Below are positions 9,075 through 16,826 of a stretch of DNA of 48,022 nucleotides, in pieces (position 1 is the first letter of the stretch; every line of letters begins with the position of its first letter). A model generated the notes under the pieces. It was given only the letters and a program-made list of their open reading frames with translations. It did no database searches and was not told where the DNA came from. The translations under genes and the position numbers were made by a program. The DNA comes from Nioella sediminis (GTDB lineage Bacteria; Pseudomonadota; Alphaproteobacteria; Rhodobacterales; Rhodobacteraceae): the NCBI RefSeq assembly GCF_001879695.1, contig NZ_MNBL01000027.1, positions 1 to 48,022 on the forward strand, in the 5' to 3' direction.

Positions 9075-9673
9075 CGCGTCCAGTCGCCCCGCGCGCGGAT
9101 CTCGGTGGACGAGATATCGACCATCGGCACATTGAGGAAACACCAGGCTGGCGTATCGCGATGCGCAAGCCCTTTGGCCCCGGCGGCGGGCACCTTGAAC
9201 CGGCGATAGATCTGCGCGGCCTTGGCGGTACGCGCCGAAATCCGCTGACCGGGCCGGGCCAGAACGCCCACGGGGATGTTCTGCATGATCCAGTCCCATC
9301 TCTGCCAGCGATGCAGGCTGGCGAGGTTGTCTGCCCCCATCAGCCAGACGAACCGCACACAGGGATAGAGCCGAAACAGCCCCTCCAGCGTTTCGGCGGT
9401 GTAACGTGTGCCAAGATGCGCCTCGATATCCGTGGCCTCGATGCGCGGATGCTGGATCAGCGCGCGCGCCACCGCCATTCGCTTGTCCAGCGGTGCGGGG
9501 CCTTCCGATTTCAGCGGGTTGCCGGGGCTGACCAGCCACCACACCCTGTCCAGCCCGAAGCGCTTCAACGCCTCGCGGCTGACATGCACATGACCCTCAT
9601 GCGGGGGATCGAACGATCCTCCGAACAGGCCCACGGTCATGCCGGGGCGGACATATGGCAATCCCGCGCGCAT
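9071..9673 (-). CDS. nadD: Nicotinate-nucleotide adenylyltransferase
   Basis: A 200-residue cytoplasmic enzyme that joins ATP and nicotinate mononucleotide to make deamido-NAD, the penultimate step of NAD synthesis. The nucleotidyltransferase signature [17 protein letters not shown] lies near residues 15-31 and the ISSTEIR motif near the C-terminus. The start at 9673 ([12 protein letters not shown]) has AAAGG five nt upstream and matches the usual N-terminal length. A longer reading from 9790 would add 39 unrelated residues. The gene diverges from nitrile hydratase alpha across about 97 bp. Confidence 0.9.
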   Translation of the reverse strand: MRAGLPYVRPGMTVGLFGGSFDPPHEGHVHVSREALKRFGLDRVWWLVSPGNPLKSEGPAPLDKRMAVARALIQHPRIEATDIEAHLGTRYTAETLEGLFRLYPCVRFVWLMGADNLASLHRWQRWDWIMQNIPVGVLARPGQRISARTAKAAQIYRRFKVPAAGAKGLAHRDTPAWCFLNVPMVDISSTEIRARGDWTR

Positions 9674-9770
9674 GGGCGCCTTTGTTGCGGCCCGCGCGCC
9701 TGCTGTCCAGAGGTCAGATGTTGACACGCCCGTATTCCTGCCTTTCCCTGCCCGGTGAAGGAGCCAGCCC

Positions 9771-10412
9771 ATGTCCACATTCGACAGCAAACACGCCGCC
9801 CATCTGCACCGCCATATCCATTCGCATCTGCCAAGCGACCCGGCGCTGCGGGTGAAGGCGCTGGAAAGCCTTGCGGTGGAAAAGGGGCTGATCGCGTCCG
9901 AGACCGTCGATGCCTGGGTCGAGGCCTATTCCGAACATATCGGCCCGATGCGCGGGGCGAAGGTGGTGGCGCGGGCCTGGGTCGATCCCGGTTTCAAGGC
10001 GCGGCTGCTGGCGGACGCCACCGAGGCAATCAAGGAATTCGGGTTCGAGGGCAATGCAACCGGCCACCTGAAGGCCGTCGAGAATACCGACACGCAACAC
10101 AACATGGTCGTCTGTACGCTCTGCTCCTGCTACCCGTTCTCGATCCTCGGCATGTCGCCCGCCTGGTACAAATCCGCCGCCTACCGCGCCCGCGCCGTCC
10201 GCGAACCGCGCGCCGTGCTGGCCGAGTTTGGCGTTGACCTGCCCGAGGACGTGGCCGTCCGAGTGTGGGACAGCACCGCCGAACTGCGCTACCTCGTGGT
10301 GCCGAAGCGCCCCGCCGGGACCGAAGATTGGGACGAAGAGCGTTTGGCCGGGATCGTCACCCGGAATTCGATGATCGGCACGGACCGCGACCTGTCTGCG
10401 GGGTCCGTGTGA
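9771..10412 (+). CDS. nthA: Nitrile hydratase alpha subunit, cobalt type
   Basis: A 213-residue subunit that, with beta, hydrates nitriles to amides in the cytoplasm. The metal claw VCTLCSC lies at residues 114-120, with ligands C115, C118, S119 and C120. Thr between the first two cysteines (CTLCSC) is typical of non-corrin cobalt enzymes; iron enzymes have CSLCSC. The conserved tail [23 protein letters not shown] follows. AAGGAG precedes the ATG. Its stop overlaps the beta start by one base (TGATG), so translation is coupled. Thiocyanate hydrolase gamma shares this fold, but the beta partner here is a fused full-length NHase beta. Confidence 0.93.
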   Translation: MSTFDSKHAAHLHRHIHSHLPSDPALRVKALESLAVEKGLIASETVDAWVEAYSEHIGPMRGAKVVARAWVDPGFKARLLADATEAIKEFGFEGNATGHLKAVENTDTQHNMVVCTLCSCYPFSILGMSPAWYKSAAYRARAVREPRAVLAEFGVDLPEDVAVRVWDSTAELRYLVVPKRPAGTEDWDEERLAGIVTRNSMIGTDRDLSAGSV

Positions 10413-11065
10413 TGGATGGCATTCACGATCTAGGTGGCAAAGAGGGCTATGGCCCGATTCCGGTTTCGGAAGGCGACGCGCCTTTCACCCATGACTGGGA
10501 ACAGCGCATGTGGGGGCTGGCGCGCGAGGGCATCTGCCCGTCGATGACCATCGACTGGTTCCGGCATGGGCTGGAACTGATGGTGCCGGGCGACTACCTG
10601 ACCTTCTCCTATTTCCAGAAATGGGCCACGAATTACCTCATGCTCATGGTCGATGCGGGCCAGATCACGCTGGCGGAGCTTGAACGCGGCTACGTTCTGG
10701 AACCGGCCGACCCCGCCAAGGCCAAGACCGTCGATCAGGTTGTCGAACAGGTCCGCCGCGCCTGCACCGATTTCTCTGTCCCCGAAGACGCCCCGGCGCA
10801 TTTTGCCGTAGGCGACACCGTTCGCACCCTTCGCCAGATCAATCACAATCACACCCGCCTTCCCGCCTATGCCCGCGATTGCGTGGGCGAGGTGATCGCC
10901 CATCATGGCTGCCACCTTTTCCCCGACGAGGGCGCCCATAACCGCCATGTCGGACAGCATCTTTATACCGTCAGCTTCTCGGCGCAGGAGCTCTGGGGCG
11001 ATGACGCCAACCCCCGCGACACGGTCACGCTGGAGCTGTGGGAGAGCTACCTTGTTCCGGCCTGA
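10412..11065 (+). CDS. nthB: Nitrile hydratase beta subunit
   Basis: A 217-residue partner that forms the active-site wall opposite the alpha claw. It opens [16 protein letters not shown], the family hallmark, and carries TFSYFQKWATNYLMLMVD near residues 65-85. The SH3-like C-terminal half includes FAVGDTVRTLRQINHNHTRLPAYARDCVGEV and ends TLELWESYLVPA. The start shares one base with the alpha stop; the accessory gene begins inside its last codons. Subunit order alpha-beta-accessory is usual for cobalt enzymes. Confidence 0.93.
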   Translation: MDGIHDLGGKEGYGPIPVSEGDAPFTHDWEQRMWGLAREGICPSMTIDWFRHGLELMVPGDYLTFSYFQKWATNYLMLMVDAGQITLAELERGYVLEPADPAKAKTVDQVVEQVRRACTDFSVPEDAPAHFAVGDTVRTLRQINHNHTRLPAYARDCVGEVIAHHGCHLFPDEGAHNRHVGQHLYTVSFSAQELWGDDANPRDTVTLELWESYLVPA

Positions 11066-11405
11066 AAACCCGCTCGCCCCCCGCGATCCGGTCTTTGACG
11101 AGGCCTGGCAGGCGCAGGTGCTGGCGATTGCCGACACCATGGTGCAGGCAGGCCGGTTCAGTGCCACGGCCTGGGCCGAAACGCTCGGGGCGGAATTGCG
11201 TGCGGCAGAGGCGGCGGGCAAGCCCGACACGACCCGAACCTATTACGAGGCGGCCCTCGCTGCGCTGGAACGCCTGACGACAGAGGCTACCGAGATCACC
11301 GGCACGGACCTCAGCGAACGCAAGGCCACCTGGACCCGCGCCTATGAACGCACGCCGCACGGCCAGCCGGTTTTGCTGGAACGCGGGCGCGACGGGCAAA
11401 GCTGA
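11052..11405 (+). CDS. Nitrile hydratase accessory (activator/metallochaperone-like) protein
   Basis: A 117-residue protein beginning at TTG 11052 (read as Met), 14 bases inside nthB, with GGGAGAG seven nt upstream; no ATG or GTG fits the homologous N-terminus. The segment RPENPLAPRDPVFDEAWQAQ and the central TYYEAALAALERLT helix match the TIGR03889-type nitrile hydratase accessory family. That family resembles the beta N-terminus and helps load metal into the alpha subunit. The TTG start and the overlap suggest its output is kept below that of the enzyme. No amidase or cobalt permease follows within the window. Confidence 0.85.
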   Translation: MFRPENPLAPRDPVFDEAWQAQVLAIADTMVQAGRFSATAWAETLGAELRAAEAAGKPDTTRTYYEAALAALERLTTEATEITGTDLSERKATWTRAYERTPHGQPVLLERGRDGQS

Positions 11406-11448
11406 ATCGCCAACTGATTGGGCTGGGAGTAGCTTGGAGCGTTTCTGC

Positions 11449-11476
11449 TTGTCAGGCGATTTTATCTGACTTAAGT
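11449..11476 (+). promoter_or_regulatory. Candidate promoter for the MarR-GNAT gene
   Basis: TTGTCA (11449-11454), a 16-nt spacer and TTAAGT (11471-11476) form a plausible sigma70-type promoter. The -10 element sits inside the 24-bp palindrome. A start point 6-8 nt further would fall at about 11483-11484, on the ATG itself, implying a leaderless transcript. Confidence 0.4.
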
Positions 11477-11484
11477 CAGATAAA
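11461..11484. promoter_or_regulatory. 24-bp perfect palindrome, likely MarR autoregulatory operator
   Basis: Two 12-nt half-sites meet head-to-head: TTTATCTGACTT at 11461-11472 and its reverse complement at 11473-11484. The last base is the A of the MarR-GNAT start codon. MarR dimers bind palindromes of about this size over their own promoters. It is AT-rich against a GC-rich background, which makes chance unlikely. Confidence 0.75.
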
Positions 11485-12356
11485 TGACCGATGACATCCA
11501 ACGCATCCGCCGTTTCAATCGCGCCGTGACCTCCGAGGTGGGCGCGCTCGACACGTCTTTTCTCGGCCTGGGCCGCCCGCTTGGCTCGGCGCGCGTGCTG
11601 AACGCCATCGGCCATGGATTGCAGGAGGTCGGGGTCATCCGTGACTATCTCGGGCTCGATTCCGGGCTGATGAGCCGCCTTCTGCGCGGGTTGGAGTCTG
11701 AGGGGATGATCACCACAGGCCCCAGCCCGGATGACAGCCGCCGCCGCATCGCGCAGCTGACCGATGAGGGCCGCGCCGCCTTCACGGAATATGAGCGGCT
11801 TTCGAATGACCAGGCGCGCGCCATCCTCGCCCGCCACCCGCGCCCACAGGCAATTCTGGACGCGATGGACCTGATTGCCACGGCGCTCGGGCAGGACCGT
11901 ATCGAGATCATCGAGATCGACCCGCGCGAGCCCGAAGCGATCCATTGCCTGACGCAGTATTACCGGGAGCTTGAACGCCGATTCGCCACCGGCTTCGACG
12001 TGAACCTGTCACGTGATCCGGAGGCCACCGACATGATCCGCCCGCGCGGGGTGTTCCTGCTGGCCATGTCCGACGCGTTGCCGATTGGCTGCGTAGGGTT
12101 GAAGGGCGGCGACGGACCGGTGGCCGAGATCAAACGGCTTTGGGTCTCACCCGCCGCGCGGGGGCTGAAGCTGGCGACCCGGCTGATGACACGGGCAGAG
12201 GACGCCGCACGCCGTCTTGGCATCCACACTCTGCGGCTCGACACCAACTCCGCCCTGCCCGAAGCGGCGGCCCTGTATCGCAAGACCGGCTGGCGAGAGA
12301 TCGACCGGTTCAACGACGACCCCTACCCGGACATGTTCTTCGAAAAGACCCTCTGA
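11484..12356 (+). CDS. MarR-family regulator fused to a GNAT acetyltransferase
   Basis: A 290-residue fusion. Residues 1-140 form a MarR winged helix, with the recognition part LDSGLMSRLLRGLESEGMI and wing PSPDDSRRRIAQLTDEGR. Residues 145-290 form a GNAT domain with the acetyl-CoA-binding strand-loop RLWVSPAARGLKLATRLMTRAEDAARRLG and the closing ALYRKTGWREI motif. The family links DNA binding to acetylation of a small molecule or protein, but the substrate is unknown. No Shine-Dalgarno is seen; the start touches the palindromic operator, so the mRNA may be leaderless. It lies 78 bp after the nitrile hydratase accessory gene on the same strand and may or may not control it. Confidence 0.85.
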   Translation: MTDDIQRIRRFNRAVTSEVGALDTSFLGLGRPLGSARVLNAIGHGLQEVGVIRDYLGLDSGLMSRLLRGLESEGMITTGPSPDDSRRRIAQLTDEGRAAFTEYERLSNDQARAILARHPRPQAILDAMDLIATALGQDRIEIIEIDPREPEAIHCLTQYYRELERRFATGFDVNLSRDPEATDMIRPRGVFLLAMSDALPIGCVGLKGGDGPVAEIKRLWVSPAARGLKLATRLMTRAEDAARRLGIHTLRLDTNSALPEAAALYRKTGWREIDRFNDDPYPDMFFEKTL

Positions 12357-12357
12357 T

Positions 12358-12408
12358 CCTTTCATCTTGGCAGAAATACCTCGGGGGGTCCGGGGGGCTG
12401 GCCCCCCG
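12358..12408. repeat. Dispersed intergenic element, copy 2, with hairpin
   Basis: The same CCTTTCATCTTGGC 14-mer as at 1497-1510 is followed by AGAAATACCTC. A strong hairpin follows, CGGGGGG (12391-12397), loop CTGG, CCCCCCG (12402-12408). It begins directly after the MarR-GNAT stop codon and may serve as its terminator. The left part is conserved between copies while the hairpin arms differ. Confidence 0.62.
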
Positions 12409-12505
12409 AAAAGGGGTGGGCGGGCGGGCCCGACCTCCCCCGCCCATTGCCCCGACCGCTCCCCTTGTCTATGTGAGGGATCAACGCGAATGCATGAGGG
12501 TTCCT

Positions 12506-14161
12506 ATGGCTTCCTACCAGTATGTTTATCACATGGACGGGGTCTCCAAGACCTATCCCGGCGGCAAGAAATGCTTTGAGAATATCCGGCTGAGCTTCCT
12601 GCCCGGCGTCAAGATCGGTGTCGTGGGCGTCAACGGCGCCGGCAAATCCACGCTGATGAAGATCATGGCCGGGATCGACAAGGATTTCACCGGCGAGGCT
12701 TGGGCCGCCGAGGGCGCCAAGGTGGGCTACCTCCCGCAGGAGCCGCAGCTGGATGAAACCATCTCGGTGCGCGATAACGTCATGCTGGGTGTGGCCGAGA
12801 AGAAAGCCAAGCTCGACCGGTTCAACGAGCTTGCGATGAACTATTCCGACGAGACCGCCGACGAAATGGCGGCCCTGCAGGACGAGATCGACGCGAACAA
12901 CCTGTGGGATCTCGACAGCCAGATCGACGTCGCGATGGAGGCCCTGCGCTGCCCCCCCGATGATGCGATGCCCGCGAACCTGTCTGGCGGGGAACGCCGC
13001 CGTGTGGCGCTGTGCAAGCTGCTGCTGGAAGCGCCCGACATGCTGCTGCTCGACGAACCGACCAACCACCTGGACGCGGAAACCATCGCCTGGCTGCAAC
13101 AGCACCTTATCGACTACAAGGGCACGATCCTGATCGTCACCCACGACCGGTACTTCCTCGACGATATCACCGGCTGGATTCTGGAACTCGACCGCGGCCG
13201 CGGCATCCCCTACGAGGGCAACTACTCCGCCTGGCTGGAACAGAAGGCCAAACGGCTGGCGCAGGAAGCGCGCGAGGACAAGTCGCGCCAAAAGACGCTG
13301 GAACGCGAACTGGACTGGATCCGGCAGGGCGCCAAGGCGCGTCAGGCCAAGCAGAAGGCCCGGATCAACGCCTATAACGATCTGGCCAGCCAGTCCGAGC
13401 GCGAAAAGATCACCCGCGCGCAGATCGTTATTCCGAACGGGCCCCGCCTTGGCAGCAAGGTGATCGAGGTCGAGGGGCTGCAAAAGGCCTATGGCGACAA
13501 GCTTCTGGTCGAGGACCTGTCCTTCGCCCTGCCGCCCGGTGGCATCGTCGGCGTGATCGGCCCCAACGGCGCCGGTAAATCGACCCTCTTCCGCATGCTG
13601 ACCGGGCAGGAACAACCCGATGCCGGCACCGTGGACTATGGCGACACCGTCAAGCTGTCCTATGTGGACCAGTCCCGCGACGCGCTCGACGCCAATGCCA
13701 CGGTGTGGGAAGAGATCTCGGGCGGAGCCGAGATCATCGAACTGGGGGACGCGCAGGTCAATTCACGGGCCTATTGCTCGTCCTTCAACTTCAAGGGCGG
13801 CGACCAGCAGAAGAAGGTCGGGCTTCTGTCGGGCGGGGAACGCAACCGCGTCCACATGGCGAAGCTGCTGAAAGAGGGCGGCAACGTCCTGCTGCTCGAC
13901 GAACCGACCAACGATCTGGACGTGGAAACCCTGCGGGCGCTGGAAGACGCGCTGGAAGATTTTGCAGGCTGCGCCGTGATCATCTCGCACGACCGCTTCT
14001 TCCTCGACCGTCTGTGTACCCACATCCTGGCCTTCGAGGGCGAAGCCCATGTGGAATGGTTCGAGGGCAACTTCGAGGCCTATGAGGAAGACAAGAAACG
14101 CCGCCTCGGCCCGGACGCGCTGGAGCCCAAGCGGGTGAAGTACAAGAAATTCGTGAGGTAG
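12506..14161 (+). CDS. ettA: ABC-F translation factor EttA
   Basis: A 551-residue soluble ATPase of the ABC-F class that binds the ribosomal E site and gates the first peptide bond according to energy level. Two ABC domains are present. The first has Walker A GVNGAGKST, signature LSGGERRR and DEPTNHLD; the second has GPNGAGKST, LSGGERNR and DEPTNDLD. The inter-domain arm region (KAKRLAQEAREDKSRQKTLERELDWIRQGAKARQAKQKARI) is the EttA-type linker. There are no membrane segments. The ATG at 12506 follows GAGGG. Length and motif set match EttA, which separates it from Uup and other ABC-F proteins. Confidence 0.93.
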   Translation: MASYQYVYHMDGVSKTYPGGKKCFENIRLSFLPGVKIGVVGVNGAGKSTLMKIMAGIDKDFTGEAWAAEGAKVGYLPQEPQLDETISVRDNVMLGVAEKKAKLDRFNELAMNYSDETADEMAALQDEIDANNLWDLDSQIDVAMEALRCPPDDAMPANLSGGERRRVALCKLLLEAPDMLLLDEPTNHLDAETIAWLQQHLIDYKGTILIVTHDRYFLDDITGWILELDRGRGIPYEGNYSAWLEQKAKRLAQEAREDKSRQKTLERELDWIRQGAKARQAKQKARINAYNDLASQSEREKITRAQIVIPNGPRLGSKVIEVEGLQKAYGDKLLVEDLSFALPPGGIVGVIGPNGAGKSTLFRMLTGQEQPDAGTVDYGDTVKLSYVDQSRDALDANATVWEEISGGAEIIELGDAQVNSRAYCSSFNFKGGDQQKKVGLLSGGERNRVHMAKLLKEGGNVLLLDEPTNDLDVETLRALEDALEDFAGCAVIISHDRFFLDRLCTHILAFEGEAHVEWFEGNFEAYEEDKKRRLGPDALEPKRVKYKKFVR

Positions 14162-14242
14162 TCGCCGGTATTGCCAAATGCGTGGCAAGAACCCATTGCC
14201 ACGCCGACCGCGAGATGTCTTGAGCATCTACCTCAAAACGAA

Positions 14243-14280
14243 AAACAGGGGGCGCTATGGCATCGCCCCCTGTTTCTCTC
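14243..14280 (+). terminator. Rho-independent terminator after ettA
   Basis: A 12-bp perfect stem, AAACAGGGGGCG (14243-14254) with CGCCCCCTGTTT (14264-14275), a 9-nt loop, then CTCTC. The A-tract on the left arm would also give a T-tract leftwards. Confidence 0.75.
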
Positions 14281-14683
14281 CCGACTGCCGAAGGCGCTTC
14301 CCGCGCGTTCCGTGAGTCCGCGCGCAGGGGCAACCCGTTCCGATCAAGACGCGCCCACGTGGGGGCAGATGCGCGACCCGCTTCCGATCGGATCACCCGC
14401 CTCATGCTCGGAATATCACCAACCTAGCCGCCCCGACCCCACCCGCGAAGATGTGCAGGCGTATGGCGTACTATCCATTCGTATAGGTCCGGTCGTCGCG
14501 CCTCTCGGGTCATGGATAGACGATTATCCTTGCATTTTGCTCCGCCTGCCCCCATATGCGCGGTGCGACCGTTACCGCATTTCGACCTCTGTCTCCCTAA
14601 ACGGCTTCAGTCTCGACCTGCTACCGACTGACGCCAGAGTTGCCGCATACTGCGGGCGACGTTTAATCTAGGAGACCACGGAT
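14281..14683 (+). other. Long non-coding leader region before the cold-shock gene
   Basis: About 400 bp without a credible ORF between the ettA terminator and the cold-shock gene. A weak promoter candidate is TTGCAT (14530-14535), 17 nt, CATATG (14553-14558), which would give a 5' leader of about 120 nt. Long structured leaders are known to regulate csp mRNAs by temperature. Nothing else recognisable was seen. Confidence 0.4.
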
Positions 14684-14890
14684 ATGGCCACTGGCACCGT
14701 GAAATGGTTCAACACCACCAAAGGCTTCGGCTTCATCGCACCCGAAACGGGCGGCAAGGACGTTTTCGTCCACATCTCCGCCGTGGAACGGGCTGGCCTG
14801 ACCGGCCTCGCCGACAACCAGAAAGTGACCTACGATCTGGAAGCTGGCCGTGACGGCCGCGAAAGCGCGACCAATATCGCCCTGGCTTGA
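14684..14890 (+). CDS. Cold-shock domain protein (CspA family)
   Basis: A 68-residue single OB-fold RNA chaperone. RNP1 is KGFGFIAP (residues 14-21) and RNP2 is DVFVHIS (residues 27-33), following the VKWFNTTKG strand. Such proteins melt RNA secondary structure at low temperature, and some are constitutive. AGGAG lies eight nt before the ATG. The gene stands alone between two terminators with a long upstream leader. Several csp paralogues are usual per genome, so no specific letter is given. Confidence 0.93.
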   Translation: MATGTVKWFNTTKGFGFIAPETGGKDVFVHISAVERAGLTGLADNQKVTYDLEAGRDGRESATNIALA

Positions 14891-14918
14891 TCGGCCACAC
14901 GCGACAGAATTCCTGAAC

Positions 14919-14948
14919 GGGGCGCGGCGCAGGCTGCGCCCCTTCTTC
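14919..14948 (+). terminator. Rho-independent terminator after the cold-shock gene
   Basis: Stem GGGGCGC (14919-14925) with GCGCCCC (14936-14942), followed by TTCTTCTTT, 29 bp after the stop codon. Confidence 0.75.
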
Positions 14949-15020
14949 TTTGGTTAAGGCCCCTTGCATCGCAGGCCACACTGCCCATTTATTGTCTGTG
15001 TCAATCAAATGGAGAGTCCC

Positions 15021-15467
15021 ATGTCCGCTGCCGCCAAACTCACCTGCCTCGATTGCGGGGCTGTCAACAGGGTGCCGACCGACAAATTGACCTCGGGCCC
15101 GAAATGTGGGGTCTGCGGGGCGAAACTGGTGGATGGCAAGGTCAAGGCGCTGGACCCGGCAACGCTGGCCAAGGCCAGCAAGACCGACCAACTGCCGCTG
15201 CTGGTGGATTTCTGGGCGCCGTGGTGCGGACCCTGCCGGATGATGGCCCCGCAATTTGAGCAGGCGGCGCGGTCGCTTGCCCCTCATGCCCGCTTCGCCA
15301 AGATCGACACACAGGATTTCCCGCAGGTCAGCCAGAAATTCGGCATCCGGGGCATTCCGCTTTTGATCCTCTTTCAGAACGGCCGGGAAATCGGGCGTCT
15401 CAGCGGGGCGCGACCAGCGGCTGATATCGAGGCGTTCGTGCGAAGCCATGCGAAGGTCAGCGCCTGA
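15021..15467 (+). CDS. trxC: Thioredoxin 2 (zinc-finger thioredoxin TrxC)
   Basis: A 148-residue cytoplasmic disulfide reductase. The N-terminal zinc ribbon has CLDCG at residues 9-13 and CGVCG at 29-33, which distinguishes TrxC from TrxA. The thioredoxin fold follows with active site WAPWCGPCRMMAP near residue 71 and the cis-proline IRGIPLLILF. It typically supports oxidative-stress resistance. The ATG at 15021 is preceded by GGAGAG. Monocistronic by appearance. Confidence 0.92.
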   Translation: MSAAAKLTCLDCGAVNRVPTDKLTSGPKCGVCGAKLVDGKVKALDPATLAKASKTDQLPLLVDFWAPWCGPCRMMAPQFEQAARSLAPHARFAKIDTQDFPQVSQKFGIRGIPLLILFQNGREIGRLSGARPAADIEAFVRSHAKVSA

Positions 15468-15559
15468 AACACGCCCGCGCCGATTTCTTTTGAACCTTCC
15501 GCCGGGCGGCGGCGACCCATGCATATACGCAAGATCACACCGCCCGAAAGGATCGTCCC

Positions 15560-15664
15560 ATGCCCGCCCCGTCCCGCCAGAACGGCCCCTCCCACCGGAC
15601 CAATGGCCAAAAGGGCACGAAGCGCCCCACGGGGTTCCGCTTTACCGATTGGGCGATGATCTGA
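15560..15664 (+). CDS. Small basic protein, 34 residues, unknown function
   Basis: ATG 15560 to TGA 15664 encodes MPAPSRQNGPSHRTNGQKGT followed by KRPTGFRFTDWAMI. AAAGGA lies nine nt before the start, and a strong intrinsic terminator lies 26 bp after the stop, so the unit has the layout of a real short gene. The N-terminal two thirds are basic and disordered (S, N, G, K, R, P); the end FRFTDWAMI is amphipathic. There is no signal peptide, helix or cysteine. I do not recognise the family. Alternatively the whole transcript may be a regulatory RNA with an incidental ORF. Confidence 0.55.
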   Translation: MPAPSRQNGPSHRTNGQKGTKRPTGFRFTDWAMI

Positions 15665-15690
15665 GTTGTCCCTGCCTGTTGTTGACTGTA

Positions 15691-15723
15691 CCCCCGGAAG
15701 ATCCCCGTCTTCCGGGGGTTTTT
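15691..15723 (+). terminator. Strong Rho-independent terminator after the 34-codon gene
   Basis: An 11-bp perfect stem, CCCCCGGAAGA (15691-15701) with TCTTCCGGGGG (15708-15718), a 6-nt loop, then TTTTT. Confidence 0.85.
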
Positions 15724-15812
15724 CCGTCAAAATGCCTGAAAACGAAGCGGCATTTTGAAAGCTTTCCCATCCATGCTACTTTCGATCCCCAATACGAAAC
15801 GGGGGGAAAGAT

Positions 15813-16316
15813 ATGCTTGCAATCAGCAGACGTGGTTTATTGTTCACCGCACTCGGAGCGGCGGCGGCTTGTTCACCGCTCTCGCGCGTCACAGGCCATA
15901 GTCTGGCGCCGAACAGCCGTCTGATCATCTACAGACATGCCGATCGGGTCGACGAGAACCTGACACCGCAGGGGATCGTCCGCGCAGCAGCCTTCGCCGA
16001 TGCCCTGGAGAGCGTGGAAATTGACGCAATCTACAGCCCCGGCATTCAGCGCAATCTTGATACGGCCGAACCCCTGGCGCGTGCCAAAGGCCTTGAAATC
16101 ACGCGCGTTTCCGTGGATCAGATCGCCCGGCGCATTGCCCGACTGTCTGCGGGCCGAAGCGTCGTCTGGGTCGGCAACAGTGGCAATCTGCGCGACATCT
16201 GGGAAACGCTAGACCTGGAAGGGCCACCGCCCGTGGAATATGGCGACCTGTTTATCGTCACGACCGATGCATCGGGCGCGGTGCAGATCGACCGCCGACG
16301 GGTCGAGATCCTCTAG
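15813..16316 (+). CDS. Histidine-phosphatase-family lipoprotein, second catalytic His replaced
   Basis: A 167-residue protein. The N-terminus MLAISRRGLLFTALGAAAAC has a twin-arginine-like SRRGLL and a lipobox ending at C20, so it is probably a membrane-anchored periplasmic lipoprotein. The phosphatase core follows: YRHADR (R41, H42, the usual phosphorylated His), YSPGIQRNLDTAEPLA, and the strand VVWVGNSGNLRDIW. In typical members this last motif is GHS/GHG, and here the second His is N122. The fold call is good; catalytic activity is doubtful. It converges on the thioesterase gene with a 4-bp overlap. Confidence 0.75.
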   Translation: MLAISRRGLLFTALGAAAACSPLSRVTGHSLAPNSRLIIYRHADRVDENLTPQGIVRAAAFADALESVEIDAIYSPGIQRNLDTAEPLARAKGLEITRVSVDQIARRIARLSAGRSVVWVGNSGNLRDIWETLDLEGPPPVEYGDLFIVTTDASGAVQIDRRRVEIL

Positions 16317-16708
16317 GTCTCGGACGCGGGCACCGGCCTTGGCCTGCCCTCTTCGTCAATGGCAACGAAGGTAAAGAGCGCCTCGGTCACCTTTTCGCGT
16401 TCACCAACCGCGCCGCGTTTGACCCAGGCTTCGACCTCGATCCCCATCGAGGTGCGACCCACACGCCCGATCCGCGTATAGACGCACAGCACATCGCCCA
16501 CGGCAACGGGGCGGATGAACTTCATCGCATCGACGGCCACCGTGGTACAGCGCCCGCGCGCACGTTCGCGGGCGAGGATACCGCAAGCGATATCCATCTG
16601 GCTCAGCACCCATCCGCCGAAGATATCGCCATTGCCGTTCATGTCGGCGGGCATCGCCACCGTACGCAGGGTCAGGTCGCCCTGGGGCTCTGTTCTCTGG
16701 TCGCTCAT
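16313..16708 (-). CDS. Acyl-CoA thioesterase (hotdog fold, YciA type)
   Basis: A 131-residue cytoplasmic hotdog-fold enzyme that hydrolyses acyl-CoA to free acid and CoA. The signature ADMNGNGDIFGGWVLSQMD (residues 21-39) contains the catalytic Asn/Asp and Gly-Gly helix of the YciA/BACH group. The strand VDAMKFIRPVAVGDVLCVYTRIGRVG follows. YciA proteins act on a wide range of chain lengths. A GGCAGGCGAG stretch precedes the ATG. It stands alone on this strand. Confidence 0.85.
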   Translation of the reverse strand: MSDQRTEPQGDLTLRTVAMPADMNGNGDIFGGWVLSQMDIACGILARERARGRCTTVAVDAMKFIRPVAVGDVLCVYTRIGRVGRTSMGIEVEAWVKRGAVGEREKVTEALFTFVAIDEEGRPRPVPASET

Positions 16709-16826
16709 CTCGCCTGCCTTTCCTCAGCCATTGTCAGAGTGGCACCGGAGCCGGGGACAAACAAGGCTGGCATCACGCCCCGGCTGCCCCTATCTTTTCA
16801 TGAGATTGAGAGAATTGGAGTCCCCC

